A stretch of DNA of 64,000 nucleotides from a virus. A program made the translations under genes and the position numbers. Where the stretch lies: IMG/VR virus record IMGVR_UViG_3300035670_000028, positions 1 through 64,000 of that record; one strand, 5' to 3'. This document shows, piece by piece, positions 16,901-25,041 of the stretch. The notes beneath the pieces were generated by a model. That model saw nothing but the letters and a program-made list of their open reading frames with translations. It was not told the DNA's origin and did no database searches. Each line of letters starts with the position of its first letter. Positions within the stretch are counted from its first letter, which is position 1.

Positions 16901-17251
16901 ATGAGGATCACAGAGGGACAGCTTCGCAGGATCATTCGCCAGGAGAGGGCGAGGCTTAATGAATCATACGCGTCTGAGGGAACCGGTTCAACGCTCCTCG
17001 ACTTCGCGCATGCGTACGCTTCTCTCGGGCGCGCAGTCTCCGAGCAGGTCGAGTCGGTCGTTAGCGCTCACATCAACAGCAACGGAGACGTCAACGACGT
17101 GGTGTTCCAGGATGCAGTGTACGGCGTCAACCCCAACGCGATGGCAATGGCGCTTGAGAAGCTTGGACCCATCCTCAGGCGTGGCTACCTCGGTGACGAG
17201 GGTGACTACATCCTCGAGGCGCTGGACGCTGCAGCCCACACCGGCGGGTGA
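16901..17251 (+). CDS. Leader-bearing small putative virion protein
   Basis: 116 residues beginning with the full leader MRITEGQLRRIIRQE and ending it as RLNE|S, an (L/I)xE-type site. The mature part is ~95 residues, helical, with no motif I recognise (GRAVSEQVESVVSAHIN, ALEKLGPILRRGYLG). The coding DNA of the leader is nearly identical to that at 61141. It overlaps the next gene by 4 nt (GTGA). Packaging in the capsid is inferred from the leader only. Confidence 0.7.
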   Translation: MRITEGQLRRIIRQERARLNESYASEGTGSTLLDFAHAYASLGRAVSEQVESVVSAHINSNGDVNDVVFQDAVYGVNPNAMAMALEKLGPILRRGYLGDEGDYILEALDAAAHTGG

Positions 17252-17733
17252 GACACGTGAGGTCCACGCATCCCATAAAAAAGTATGGTGGATCCCGCGA
17301 GGGCCTCATAATTCCGCGTCGAAAGGATGAGGCGCTACTTCGTCAATTAGTCAGAGAGGTTCTTATTTCTGAGGCGCCGGAATCCAAAGATGAGAAGCCT
17401 CCTCCTCCACAGACGGGCCCTGATGTGAAGGGGAGCCCTGTTGCGCAGGCTGCTGAGAAGCGCCTGGACGCATTTCCGTCCATAAACTCTGTTCTCAAGA
17501 ACATCAGCACTGCCAAGGACCTCCGTGCGCTCGTTCAGAACATCCTCGACAAAGTGGGTGAGAGCGGCAAGATAACACAGGCCGAGATGCAGGGTGCTCT
17601 ATCCAAGACGCTTGCAGCGTCAAGGAAGGCCGCAGTCGAGAAGAAGAAGCAGGAAAAGGAGGCTGCCGACCGCGAGGCAGCTGCTGCTGAAGCCCAATCG
17701 CCATCTGAAACATCTCCTGCAAGGTCATCTTAG
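17248..17733 (+). CDS. Lys/Glu/Ala-rich protein with internal leader-like segment
   Basis: 161 residues from GTG 17248, coupled to the previous gene; GTG 17257 is an alternative. Residues ~27-45 (DEALLRQLVREVLISE|AP) resemble the capsid leader and its IxE site, but are preceded by a basic 26-residue extension. A proline-rich linker follows (PPPPQTGPDV), then a helical domain (~75-125), then a long charged tail (AVEKKKQEKEAADREAAAAE). It could be a scaffold-like or internal head protein. No family is recognised. Confidence 0.6.
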   Translation: MRHVRSTHPIKKYGGSREGLIIPRRKDEALLRQLVREVLISEAPESKDEKPPPPQTGPDVKGSPVAQAAEKRLDAFPSINSVLKNISTAKDLRALVQNILDKVGESGKITQAEMQGALSKTLAASRKAAVEKKKQEKEAADREAAAAEAQSPSETSPARSS

Positions 17734-17769
17734 CTTTAGAATTCTCCTGTTTTACAGTCACATTTACCT

Positions 17770-17799
17770 CTGTAGATTTGTACAACCGCACATCTACAG
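17770..17799 (+). promoter_or_regulatory. Hairpin touching the SD of the gp26-like gene
   Basis: CTGTAGAT (17770-17777) and ATCTACAG (17792-17799) form an 8-bp stem. Its 3' arm runs into the AGGAG SD (17798-17802) of the gene starting at 17808. It may modulate translation. Confidence 0.35.
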
Positions 17800-17807
17800 G
17801 AGCTTAA

Positions 17808-18674
17808 ATGTCAGAAGAGGAATTTACTAGAGCAGAGAGAAACGAAGTTTTCACGGCAGCAGACGCTGCTCGAGCAGGAATTCCTGTTCGAAATGTGATG
17901 AAGGACGACTTCAACTTTGAGGTGCCAGTTGAGTCAGTTCCACTTCCATCGCTTGGTGTCGTGTACGGTACTGACTCACCCCTCTTCAGGCAGGAGACAG
18001 TCGACATCAGGGCAATGACAGCGAAGGAGGAGGACATTCTCACCTCTCGTGCCCTCATCAAGAAGGGCACAGTCATCACACACCTACTGCGGTCCTGTAT
18101 GATCAACAAGCAGGTCGATCCTGATGAGATGCTCACAGGCGATCGTAACGCGATCATGACTGCTGTCCGAATCACAGGCTACGGTTCAGACTACAACGTC
18201 GAGGTTGAGTGTCCTGCGTGCAGTGAGAGGTCCAAGCAGAAGTTTGATCTCGCCTCTCTTCCAATCAAGCGTCTCAATATTCAGCCTGTTGCTGAGGGCG
18301 CGAACCTCTTTGATTTCACACTTCCAGTTTCCAAGAAGCGTGTGCGTTTTAAGTTCCTCACAGGCGCAGATGAGGCTGAGCTCGCTGTCATGCAGGAGCG
18401 CAAGAAGAAGCAGGGATCGTCTGCCGACAATCTCGTGACACAGCGACTCATGTTTGCGATCCAGTCGATCGACAATGTCACGGATAAGTCAAAGATTGCT
18501 ACGTTCTGCCGCAACATGCCTGCACGCGACTCTCTCGAGCTTAGACGCCACATTGACAACAATGAGCCTGGCGTCGAGATGAAGTCTTGGATGGACTGCC
18601 CATCCTGCCTCGAGCACTCGGAAGTGAGGCTGCCAATCGGCGCCGCCTTCTTTTGGCCTGACTCCGACAGATAA
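17808..18674 (+). CDS. Baseplate hub protein, T4 gp26-like family
   Basis: 288 residues. The central region (DIRAMTAKEEDILTSRALIK, LLRSCMINKQVDPDEMLTGDR, RITGYGSDYNVEVECPAC) follows the T4-type baseplate gp26 family. Two Cys pairs, CPAC (~residue 129) and CPSC (~265), would bind a metal. The gene is followed by a short overlapping frame and then the tape measure, the place where hub assembly/tail chaperone genes sit. In T4, gp26 helps build the central hub of the baseplate. Confidence 0.65.
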   Translation: MSEEEFTRAERNEVFTAADAARAGIPVRNVMKDDFNFEVPVESVPLPSLGVVYGTDSPLFRQETVDIRAMTAKEEDILTSRALIKKGTVITHLLRSCMINKQVDPDEMLTGDRNAIMTAVRITGYGSDYNVEVECPACSERSKQKFDLASLPIKRLNIQPVAEGANLFDFTLPVSKKRVRFKFLTGADEAELAVMQERKKKQGSSADNLVTQRLMFAIQSIDNVTDKSKIATFCRNMPARDSLELRRHIDNNEPGVEMKSWMDCPSCLEHSEVRLPIGAAFFWPDSDR

Positions 18675-18690
18675 AGAGATCTTCCTGGAG

Positions 18691-18909
18691 GTGATCTTCC
18701 TCCTGATGTACTACACAGGCTTCTCCTACGCCGAGGCATACAATCTGCCAATTTGGCAGAGGACGTGGTTCATCAACAGAATCAACAAGGAGATGAAGGC
18801 ATCCCAGGGCCAGAACTCTAGGGCAGCTCACGCCAACACGCCTGATGCTCGAGCGATGATGTCGCGCGCTCGGGCACAGGTGCCCTCAAAACTGAGGCGC
18901 TTCACGTAA
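18691..18909 (+). CDS. Small hub assembly / tail chaperone-like protein (gp51-like)
   Basis: 72 residues from GTG 18691, or 67 from ATG 18706. The sequence YYTGFSYAEAYNLPIWQRTWFINRINKEM looks like the short 'P-x-x-x-R-x-W-x-x-x-R-x-x-K-E' proteins that accompany gp26 (T4 gp51-like). The frame is open upstream and stays protein-like (LTPTDKEIFLEVIF) through the end of the gp26-like gene in its +1 frame. The real product may therefore start within that gene or be joined to it by a frameshift. No good SD sits at either start. Confidence 0.55.
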   Translation: MIFLLMYYTGFSYAEAYNLPIWQRTWFINRINKEMKASQGQNSRAAHANTPDARAMMSRARAQVPSKLRRFT

Positions 18910-18921
18910 ACTGTGTGGGAC

Positions 18922-18928
18922 ATACTTA
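18922..18928 (+). promoter_or_regulatory. Late-promoter-like ATACTTA element
   Basis: CATACTTAGC lies 68 nt before ATG 18997, in the 87-nt gap after the gp51-like gene. Confidence 0.5.
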
Positions 18929-18996
18929 GCTGCTGAGCTATGTCTCTCGATGAACTTTCAATGACAGGACGTTCACGACACACTGAGGAGTGATAA

Positions 18997-19248
18997 ATGA
19001 AGAATGCATCTGATAGAGGACTAATGAGAGCGTGCGCGAGATACATCCTAGGTGAGTCCACAGGCGTAAAGATAAAAGGCTCTCCTGAGAGAAGAGATGC
19101 AATTCATCGTGTCCTGACAGCAAGTAAGGCACTCTACGAGGCGCTTTCATCTAATAGGTCACTCGATGAAGTGAACGTTCTTATTGAGAGAAAGCGCGCC
19201 GCGGCTCAGGAATTTAAGAAGATTGTCGGAATCACCTGGCAGCTCTGA
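18997..19248 (+). CDS. Small protein upstream of tape measure
   Basis: 83 residues, basic and helical (DAIHRVLTASKALYEALSS, DEVNVLIERKRAAAQEFKKI). SD GAGG/AGGAG occurs upstream (18984-18988). ATACTTA elements flank the gene at 18922 and 19272, so it forms its own transcription unit. No recognisable family. The position suggests a tail assembly accessory protein. Confidence 0.6.
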   Translation: MKNASDRGLMRACARYILGESTGVKIKGSPERRDAIHRVLTASKALYEALSSNRSLDEVNVLIERKRAAAQEFKKIVGITWQL

Positions 19249-19271
19249 TCACGGCACGCTCAAACGTAGAG

Positions 19272-19278
19272 ATACTTA
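19272..19278 (+). promoter_or_regulatory. Late-promoter-like ATACTTA element
   Basis: GATACTTACG lies 27 nt before the tape measure ATG 19306, which has the SD AGGA at 19298-19301. Confidence 0.6.
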
Positions 19279-19305
19279 CGTGTGAGGTGACGAGCGCAGG
19301 AAGTC

Positions 19306-22300
19306 ATGGCTGAGAACGAATCAAAAGCATCTAAGGCGGACACTGCTGAGACAAAGGCACAGCTTGACCTGCAAATGCAGATCAATCAGGTGCTGCAGGA
19401 CCGCATGAAGGTCTTCAAGGCCCAGGAGAAGGCACTGTCAGGCCAAGTTCAGATGGCTGTTGACCTGTGCAAGGCCCTCAAGTGCGATGAGCTCGATAAG
19501 ATTGAGGAGAGGCTCAAGACTGCTCGCGATGCGATGCAGGAGGCAGCAGATCAGGCTGCAGAGCTAGGTGACTCCCTTGAGGACGCAGCTGATAAAGGCT
19601 CGGAAGGTGCTGGCAGGACCCAGACCATGTTTGAAAAGCTTAAGGAGAAGCTTACAGCTGTCAACGGTGCCGCGGTTGGCGCCGGACTAGGACTCGCGCA
19701 GGGATTTGGAAGCGCCATTCAGACAGCAACAAACCTCACAACAGGAATCTTTGGCATTGTCGGCTCTCTAGGAAAATTGGGCATCTCAATTGCGACTCTG
19801 CCATTTAAGCTCCTGAGTGGTCTCTTCTCACTCGCTGGCAGCGGAGGAGGAGGTGGCCCCTCGCCAATTCAGCAGGAGCTTGAGAAGATTAGGGGAGAGT
19901 TTGGCTCACTCGCTGTGGGAGCTGGAAAAGTCGCCAAGTCTGCGCTTAGCCAGTTTAGAGGTGAGATGAAAAATCTCGCCGGGACAGGACTGACACTCAG
20001 AAAAGTCTTTGGCGGCGGCAGAGAGGGATTGGCAAAGGCACTCGCTGAGAACGCGGAGCTTCTAAAGGCACTGGGTCCTGCCGCAGAGAATTTCAATGAT
20101 GTGTTAAGCACCGGTGCTGTTGCCCTGTCCATGTACCGCAAGGGTCTCGGCATGACAGTTGAGCAGCAGGCCAAGTTCCTAAAGCTAGCTCAGGCTGCAG
20201 GCAAAGACCCAATGAAGGAGATGACCAAGTTCGCCTCACAGGCCATAAACATGGGTGAGGCATTTGGAATGAGCTCGAAGCTGATTGCAAAGGACATGGC
20301 AGAGATGCAGTCTGACTTTGCACACTTCGGAGGGCTCGGGCCAAAGGTGATGTCCCAGATCTCCGTCTACACGAGAAAGCTCGGAATTGAGATCAAGGAC
20401 CTTACTGGCCTTATTGATGGATTCGATGACTTTGAGAATGCAGCTCAGGGCGCTGCAAAGCTCTCACAGGCGTTCGGAATGAACGTCGATGCCATGAAGA
20501 TGATGCAGGAGCAGGACCCGGCTGCCCGCCTCTCAATGCTGCAGCAGGCTTTCAAGCAGACAGGCAAGTCAATTGAGCAGATGTCCCGTCAGGAGAAGAA
20601 GCTCCTTGCCCAGCAGTCTGGACTATCTGAGGAGGCTGCTGCTCTAGCATTCAGCCAGCGCGGCCTGTCCATGTCGTACGACCAGGTCCAGAAGGCAGGT
20701 GCGAAGTCCGAGAAGAAGCAGCTATCTCAGGCAGAGGCAATGTCCAAGCTCGCAGACTCGATTGAGCGCGTCTTTGGATCCGGCGGCGGCGGCGGCTTTA
20801 AGAGCTTCTTTGAGGCATTCTCGAAGGGATTCCAGTCAGGAATCATGCGCACGGTTGAGTTCCGCCAGGCAATGAAGGCAATTAGGGGCGCCATGCGTGC
20901 CGTCTACATGGGAGGACGTGAAGTAGGAAAAATGTTCGTCCAGATGTTCCCAGGCATCAAGCAAATGCTGGGAGGAATTAAGGACCTGTTCAACCCTGCC
21001 AGATTCAAGCAGATGATGGCGAGCGTCAAGAACATCTTCAAGGACTTCTTCAAGGACCTACAGACAGATCCCAAGGCAGGAGTTGAAAAATTCCTGGATA
21101 GGTTCAAGGATCTCTTCAAGAAGTTCTTCTCAGCGTCTGGCCCAGGCGCCTCATCTATCATGGAGGGCGGCAAGACGTTCCTAAAGACTCTGGGCGCGAT
21201 ATTCAAGGCAGTCTTTCCAATCGTGGTCAGCGGCCTAGTGACCGCAATCAACAAGATCACTGAGATCCTCAAGAATCCTCCGGGAGTTCCGGGTGCCCTC
21301 ACTCAGCTCTTCAAGGACCTCGGCAACGCGATGATGGACCTCCTATCGACGCTGTGGACACGTCTGGCTCCTGCGCTCGGCGATATGTTTAAAACGCTGT
21401 TTGAGAAAGTGGGTCCCTACCTCGCTATGGGCGGCACCGCAATACTCGCGGTCTCCTTCGGCAAGGTGATCCTCAATGCGGTCGTGAAGGGTCTGGCCGG
21501 TGGCCTCGTTGCTGTTGTTGCCAAGAAGATCGCCGACTTCTTTGGTGCTGCATTTGGGCAGGCAAACCAGGGAGCAGGCGACGTTGGAAGGGGCGTCGGC
21601 GAGGGATTCGCTGCTTCTCTCAAGGGATTTTTCCAGGGGCTAGGAGATGTTCTCAAGGAGATCGGCAAGATAACTGCTCCTGATATAGGCAAAGCAGCTC
21701 TGAGCCTATTTCTATTGACAGCAATGCTTATACCACCACTGGTTCTTCTTGCGGGGGGCATAGCAATTATTGCCATGCTGTTTAGCCCCGCCTCAGCGAT
21801 TACTGCTGCCCTAGCAATGGTCGCTCTAGCAGTTGCTGCTGTTGCGATAAAGGTCCTGATGGAGGCTATTAATCTCGTGCAGCCGTCAATGATTGGACAA
21901 GCTCTTATGGGTGCAGCAGCAGCCGCACTCTTTGTGGTGTCAGGTGTGCTGATTCTCGCGTTTTCTCTTAGGCTCATTTCTGGAGTATTTAGAGGTGTGA
22001 ACTGGGAAAATGTTGCCATGGGAATGCTCGGCATGGTTGTTTCGATTATTGCAATTGGTGTGATGGTTCTGGCAGCTGCTGCTCTTGTCGCCGACGGCGG
22101 AATGACTGCAATGCTCGCAATTGCAGGACTAGGCGCTGCAACACTATTCCTCTTTGCACTTTCCATCTTTATGATTCCCCTTATGCTAGTGTCAAATTTG
22201 CTTTCTGCTATTAATATGGATCCGATGCCATTCATTAGCATGGCAGCAATCATGGTGGCAATTGCAGTAATGGCAGGTGCTTCTGTAATACTTGCGCTTG

Positions 22301-24750
22301 TTGCTCAACCCGCTCTAACAGGACTAATTGTGTCCGGCGGTTTCATGCTTGCCCTTGTTTACCTGATAATGCCCATCATGAAGGAGTTGAGCAATCAGGC
22401 AAACGAGATGGATTTTGGAAAGCTAGCGCTAGGAATTCTTAAGATGTCGCTAGTGTTTGTGGGTCTGGCAATAATCGCAGTAGCTGCTGTAGCTGCTGGA
22501 GCTTTCGCAGTGCCTGCAATGATAGGACTCTTGCTCGTGCTCGCCTTTGCATCACTTTTGGCCAGTGATTCAGTGGGTCTCAAAGGAGTGCTAGATAAAC
22601 TAAAGGATGCAGCTAGCACACTCAATGATAAAGGCATCATTGACACAATGAAGAATCTCGTGGGAATTATTCAGGAGATTGCCAGCCTGGCATTTATTGT
22701 TGCAGAGGCAGGTTCAGCAGCATTCATGGCGTACGCTACAATGGGATCTCTTAAGGACTACCTCGAAGAGGCATCGACTGCTCTTCTTCCTGCAATGAGT
22801 TCATTCATCAGAGAGCTTGTTCCAACTCTTCAGCAGCTATCTTCCATCACAGGAAATGTTGAGGAGCTGAGCCAGAAGGTCGAGCTCATTGGCAACATCA
22901 TGGGAATGATCACGGACCTGGGTGAGATTGCAGTGTCGCTGGGTGAGATGGATGTGGGTATGTTCACAACAGGCGATGGAAGCACTCTGAGAGCGGCAAC
23001 AGACTTTGCAGACAAGATGTTTAGTGGCACCAAAGGACTCATAGACAAGATCATTGAGACGGGTGCGGGAATGACTGCGGATCAGATTGCCTCCGCCGTT
23101 GCGCTGGGGTCCGTTCTTGGATCAATAGGCGGCCTAGTGAAGTCTCTTCAGCCTGATCCGGAGATGATGAAGGCACTCAAGGACACCGAGTCGTGGGTCG
23201 GAGATGAGACACCAGAGAGAATGGCAGCGCTCTCCGATCACATGGAGAGAATGTTGAATGTACTCAAGGACAATATTGGCAAAGTCTTTACGGCTGTGAA
23301 GACTGCAGCTGAAGGCATCACAGATCCTGCTGCTCTAGAGCCAAAGATAAAGATTGTGGCAACGTCATTCCAGGTGCTGGGTAACTTCTCCAAGGTGATA
23401 GGAGAGATGATCAAAAATGTCGCAGGCGAAGAGGGAACGTCTGAGGAGCAGATGAAAAAGTTTAGTAACACAGTCACAGGCATAGTTGACGCACTGTTTA
23501 GTACAAATAGCCCTTCTGCTTTCAAGAAAGCTTTCGACGGCATCAATGAGATTGCCAGCCTAGTGTCAGACCCAGCTGCGCTCGAGCCAAAGATCAAGGT
23601 TGTTGCATCGATGTTTGAGGTCCTAGGGAAGTTCGCGGCTGTCATAGGTGACATGTCGAAGCTGATACCTGAGGCAGCTCTAGCCGGCGCCGGCGAGCTC
23701 GTCGGCGCCGGATCATTTGCAAAACGCCTTGCAACACTCACTGGCCCAGAGGGCATGATAAACAGCTTTGTGAACGCGCTCTCAGGTGACTCTGGTGCGC
23801 TCAAGAAGACATTTGACAGTCTCAACACACTTGTTGAAATGATTCCATCAACAAAAAAGGGTGCGCTCAAGGAGTTCCAGACAAAGGTGTCTGCGCTTGT
23901 TGGACTATTTGATATTGTTGGAAAGTTCTCATCTGCAGTGAAGGAAATTGTGGGCCTCACAGCCAACGCTGAGGGAAAGGTCGACGCGAGCAAGCTTCAA
24001 GGTGTTCTTACAACCGTCAATGGGGCTCTCTTCAGCATAGAGGGACAGGGCGGCGCCGGCACAATGAAGTGGATCGCGCAAGGAATCGCCAAGGTGATCA
24101 CTGAAGTGGGCACAGGCCTCGTGGGCAAGGAGAAGGAGATAAAGGCACTCTCTAACACTTTCAAGGCAATAGGTGACTTTGCCAGCGCGATAAGCGCCAT
24201 CAGAGGGCTCGCTGGAGAGAGTGGCGACATGAACGCAGTCGCAACTACTCTTAATGGTATCGCCGATGTTTTTAAGCAAGGAACACTTATACAAAGTATC
24301 ACGACGATAGTTGGAAAAATGGTAGAGCTCCAGGCATTACTTGCTAGAAACCCGCTCAGCACTCGGAACGTCACAAAGCTCACAGACTTTGCGAACGGCT
24401 TAGACACTGCAATTTCAGCGATGGAGAGGATATCGAATCCCAGCACAGACATAACGACGCGCGTCGAGTCTCTGAGCACCGCTTTCACAACACTCTCAAC
24501 AGCATTCTCTCAGCTAGAGAACGACCCCAACCTCCGCCTAGCAGTCAGGGTCGGAGAGAACCTCACAGGCAACGGAACTGTGACTGTCACCCACGAGCCA
24601 GTCAACATTACACTCAATGTCAACATAGAGATGAGCGCTGAGCAGATCGGCCGCGGTGTGATTAGGTGGAACAACACTGTCGCACGTGGCACTCCTGCAA
24701 ATCCGAAGTTTGTTGTGCACAATGGCACAAGCAATGTTCCGGGACCATAA
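19306..24750 (+). CDS. Tape measure protein
   Basis: 1,814 residues, the longest gene in the window. N-terminal ~110 residues: coiled coil (LDLQMQINQVLQDRMKVFKA). Then Gly/Ala-rich stretches and amphipathic helices with many Phe-Lys repeats (~500-650). A long block of hydrophobic segments (~700-1,110) probably inserts into or crosses the host membrane. A helical region with repeated 'DPAALEPKIKVVASxFEVLGKF' units follows (~1,340-1,600), and a beta-rich C-terminus ends the protein. This profile is typical of tape measures, which set tail length and later help DNA entry. At roughly 1.5 A per residue it suggests a tail on the order of 270 nm, an inference from a general rule. Confidence 0.9.
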   Translation: MAENESKASKADTAETKAQLDLQMQINQVLQDRMKVFKAQEKALSGQVQMAVDLCKALKCDELDKIEERLKTARDAMQEAADQAAELGDSLEDAADKGSEGAGRTQTMFEKLKEKLTAVNGAAVGAGLGLAQGFGSAIQTATNLTTGIFGIVGSLGKLGISIATLPFKLLSGLFSLAGSGGGGGPSPIQQELEKIRGEFGSLAVGAGKVAKSALSQFRGEMKNLAGTGLTLRKVFGGGREGLAKALAENAELLKALGPAAENFNDVLSTGAVALSMYRKGLGMTVEQQAKFLKLAQAAGKDPMKEMTKFASQAINMGEAFGMSSKLIAKDMAEMQSDFAHFGGLGPKVMSQISVYTRKLGIEIKDLTGLIDGFDDFENAAQGAAKLSQAFGMNVDAMKMMQEQDPAARLSMLQQAFKQTGKSIEQMSRQEKKLLAQQSGLSEEAAALAFSQRGLSMSYDQVQKAGAKSEKKQLSQAEAMSKLADSIERVFGSGGGGGFKSFFEAFSKGFQSGIMRTVEFRQAMKAIRGAMRAVYMGGREVGKMFVQMFPGIKQMLGGIKDLFNPARFKQMMASVKNIFKDFFKDLQTDPKAGVEKFLDRFKDLFKKFFSASGPGASSIMEGGKTFLKTLGAIFKAVFPIVVSGLVTAINKITEILKNPPGVPGALTQLFKDLGNAMMDLLSTLWTRLAPALGDMFKTLFEKVGPYLAMGGTAILAVSFGKVILNAVVKGLAGGLVAVVAKKIADFFGAAFGQANQGAGDVGRGVGEGFAASLKGFFQGLGDVLKEIGKITAPDIGKAALSLFLLTAMLIPPLVLLAGGIAIIAMLFSPASAITAALAMVALAVAAVAIKVLMEAINLVQPSMIGQALMGAAAAALFVVSGVLILAFSLRLISGVFRGVNWENVAMGMLGMVVSIIAIGVMVLAAAALVADGGMTAMLAIAGLGAATLFLFALSIFMIPLMLVSNLLSAINMDPMPFISMAAIMVAIAVMAGASVILALVAQPALTGLIVSGGFMLALVYLIMPIMKELSNQANEMDFGKLALGILKMSLVFVGLAIIAVAAVAAGAFAVPAMIGLLLVLAFASLLASDSVGLKGVLDKLKDAASTLNDKGIIDTMKNLVGIIQEIASLAFIVAEAGSAAFMAYATMGSLKDYLEEASTALLPAMSSFIRELVPTLQQLSSITGNVEELSQKVELIGNIMGMITDLGEIAVSLGEMDVGMFTTGDGSTLRAATDFADKMFSGTKGLIDKIIETGAGMTADQIASAVALGSVLGSIGGLVKSLQPDPEMMKALKDTESWVGDETPERMAALSDHMERMLNVLKDNIGKVFTAVKTAAEGITDPAALEPKIKIVATSFQVLGNFSKVIGEMIKNVAGEEGTSEEQMKKFSNTVTGIVDALFSTNSPSAFKKAFDGINEIASLVSDPAALEPKIKVVASMFEVLGKFAAVIGDMSKLIPEAALAGAGELVGAGSFAKRLATLTGPEGMINSFVNALSGDSGALKKTFDSLNTLVEMIPSTKKGALKEFQTKVSALVGLFDIVGKFSSAVKEIVGLTANAEGKVDASKLQGVLTTVNGALFSIEGQGGAGTMKWIAQGIAKVITEVGTGLVGKEKEIKALSNTFKAIGDFASAISAIRGLAGESGDMNAVATTLNGIADVFKQGTLIQSITTIVGKMVELQALLARNPLSTRNVTKLTDFANGLDTAISAMERISNPSTDITTRVESLSTAFTTLSTAFSQLENDPNLRLAVRVGENLTGNGTVTVTHEPVNITLNVNIEMSAEQIGRGVIRWNNTVARGTPANPKFVVHNGTSNVPGP

Positions 24751-24765
24751 CAATATTGAGGTGCC

Positions 24766-25041
24766 ATGAGAGACACAGACAGCAAGACAGGCACAAAATC
24801 ACCAGACCCAGCCAAAGCCTTTGAGCAATACAGGGATCTGCCCGGCGTCGAGATGCTCATAGGCTTGATGTCAGGAATGGCACCTGAGGCGCAGGAGGCA
24901 TTTATTGACTCCAACAAGCGTGTCTTCACAATCTTCGACGCGATGAGTCAGGGACTTCAACAGATACTTAGCACGGAAGAGGGCAGGAAGCAGTTCCTCG
25001 AGGAGCTGCAGAAGAGGACAGGTGGAGGCCTTGGGAAATAA
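24766..25041 (+). CDS. Small tail-associated protein
   Basis: 91 residues, acidic N-terminus and helical core (PGVEMLIGLMSGMAPEAQEAF, FTIFDAMSQGLQQILSTEEGRKQFLEELQ). SD GAGG at 24759-24762. It overlaps the following baseplate gene by 20 nt, so the two are coupled. An ATACTTA copy lies inside it (24964-24970). No family recognised. Confidence 0.6.
   Translation: MRDTDSKTGTKSPDPAKAFEQYRDLPGVEMLIGLMSGMAPEAQEAFIDSNKRVFTIFDAMSQGLQQILSTEEGRKQFLEELQKRTGGGLGK
24964..24970 (+). promoter_or_regulatory. Intragenic ATACTTA element
   Basis: ATACTTA falls inside the preceding small gene, 51 nt before the start of the large baseplate gene at 25022. The spacing matches the intergenic copies, but chance occurrence inside a coding sequence cannot be excluded. 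Confidence 0.3.

Noticed and set aside
21417-22253. A 278-codon open frame antisense to the tape measure.
   Set aside because: It mirrors the Ala/Ile/Leu-rich membrane block of the sense protein; the translation is Ala/Ile/Thr-rich low complexity, with no RBS or recognisable domain.
22288-22294. ATACTTG inside the tape measure, and similar near-matches at 33247, 34376 and 39224, as extra late promoters.
   Set aside because: They are coding, differ at the last base and do not precede a start at useful distance.
23238-23993. A 251-codon antisense frame in the tape measure 3' half.
   Set aside because: Composition-driven shadow of the repeated DPAALEPK units.
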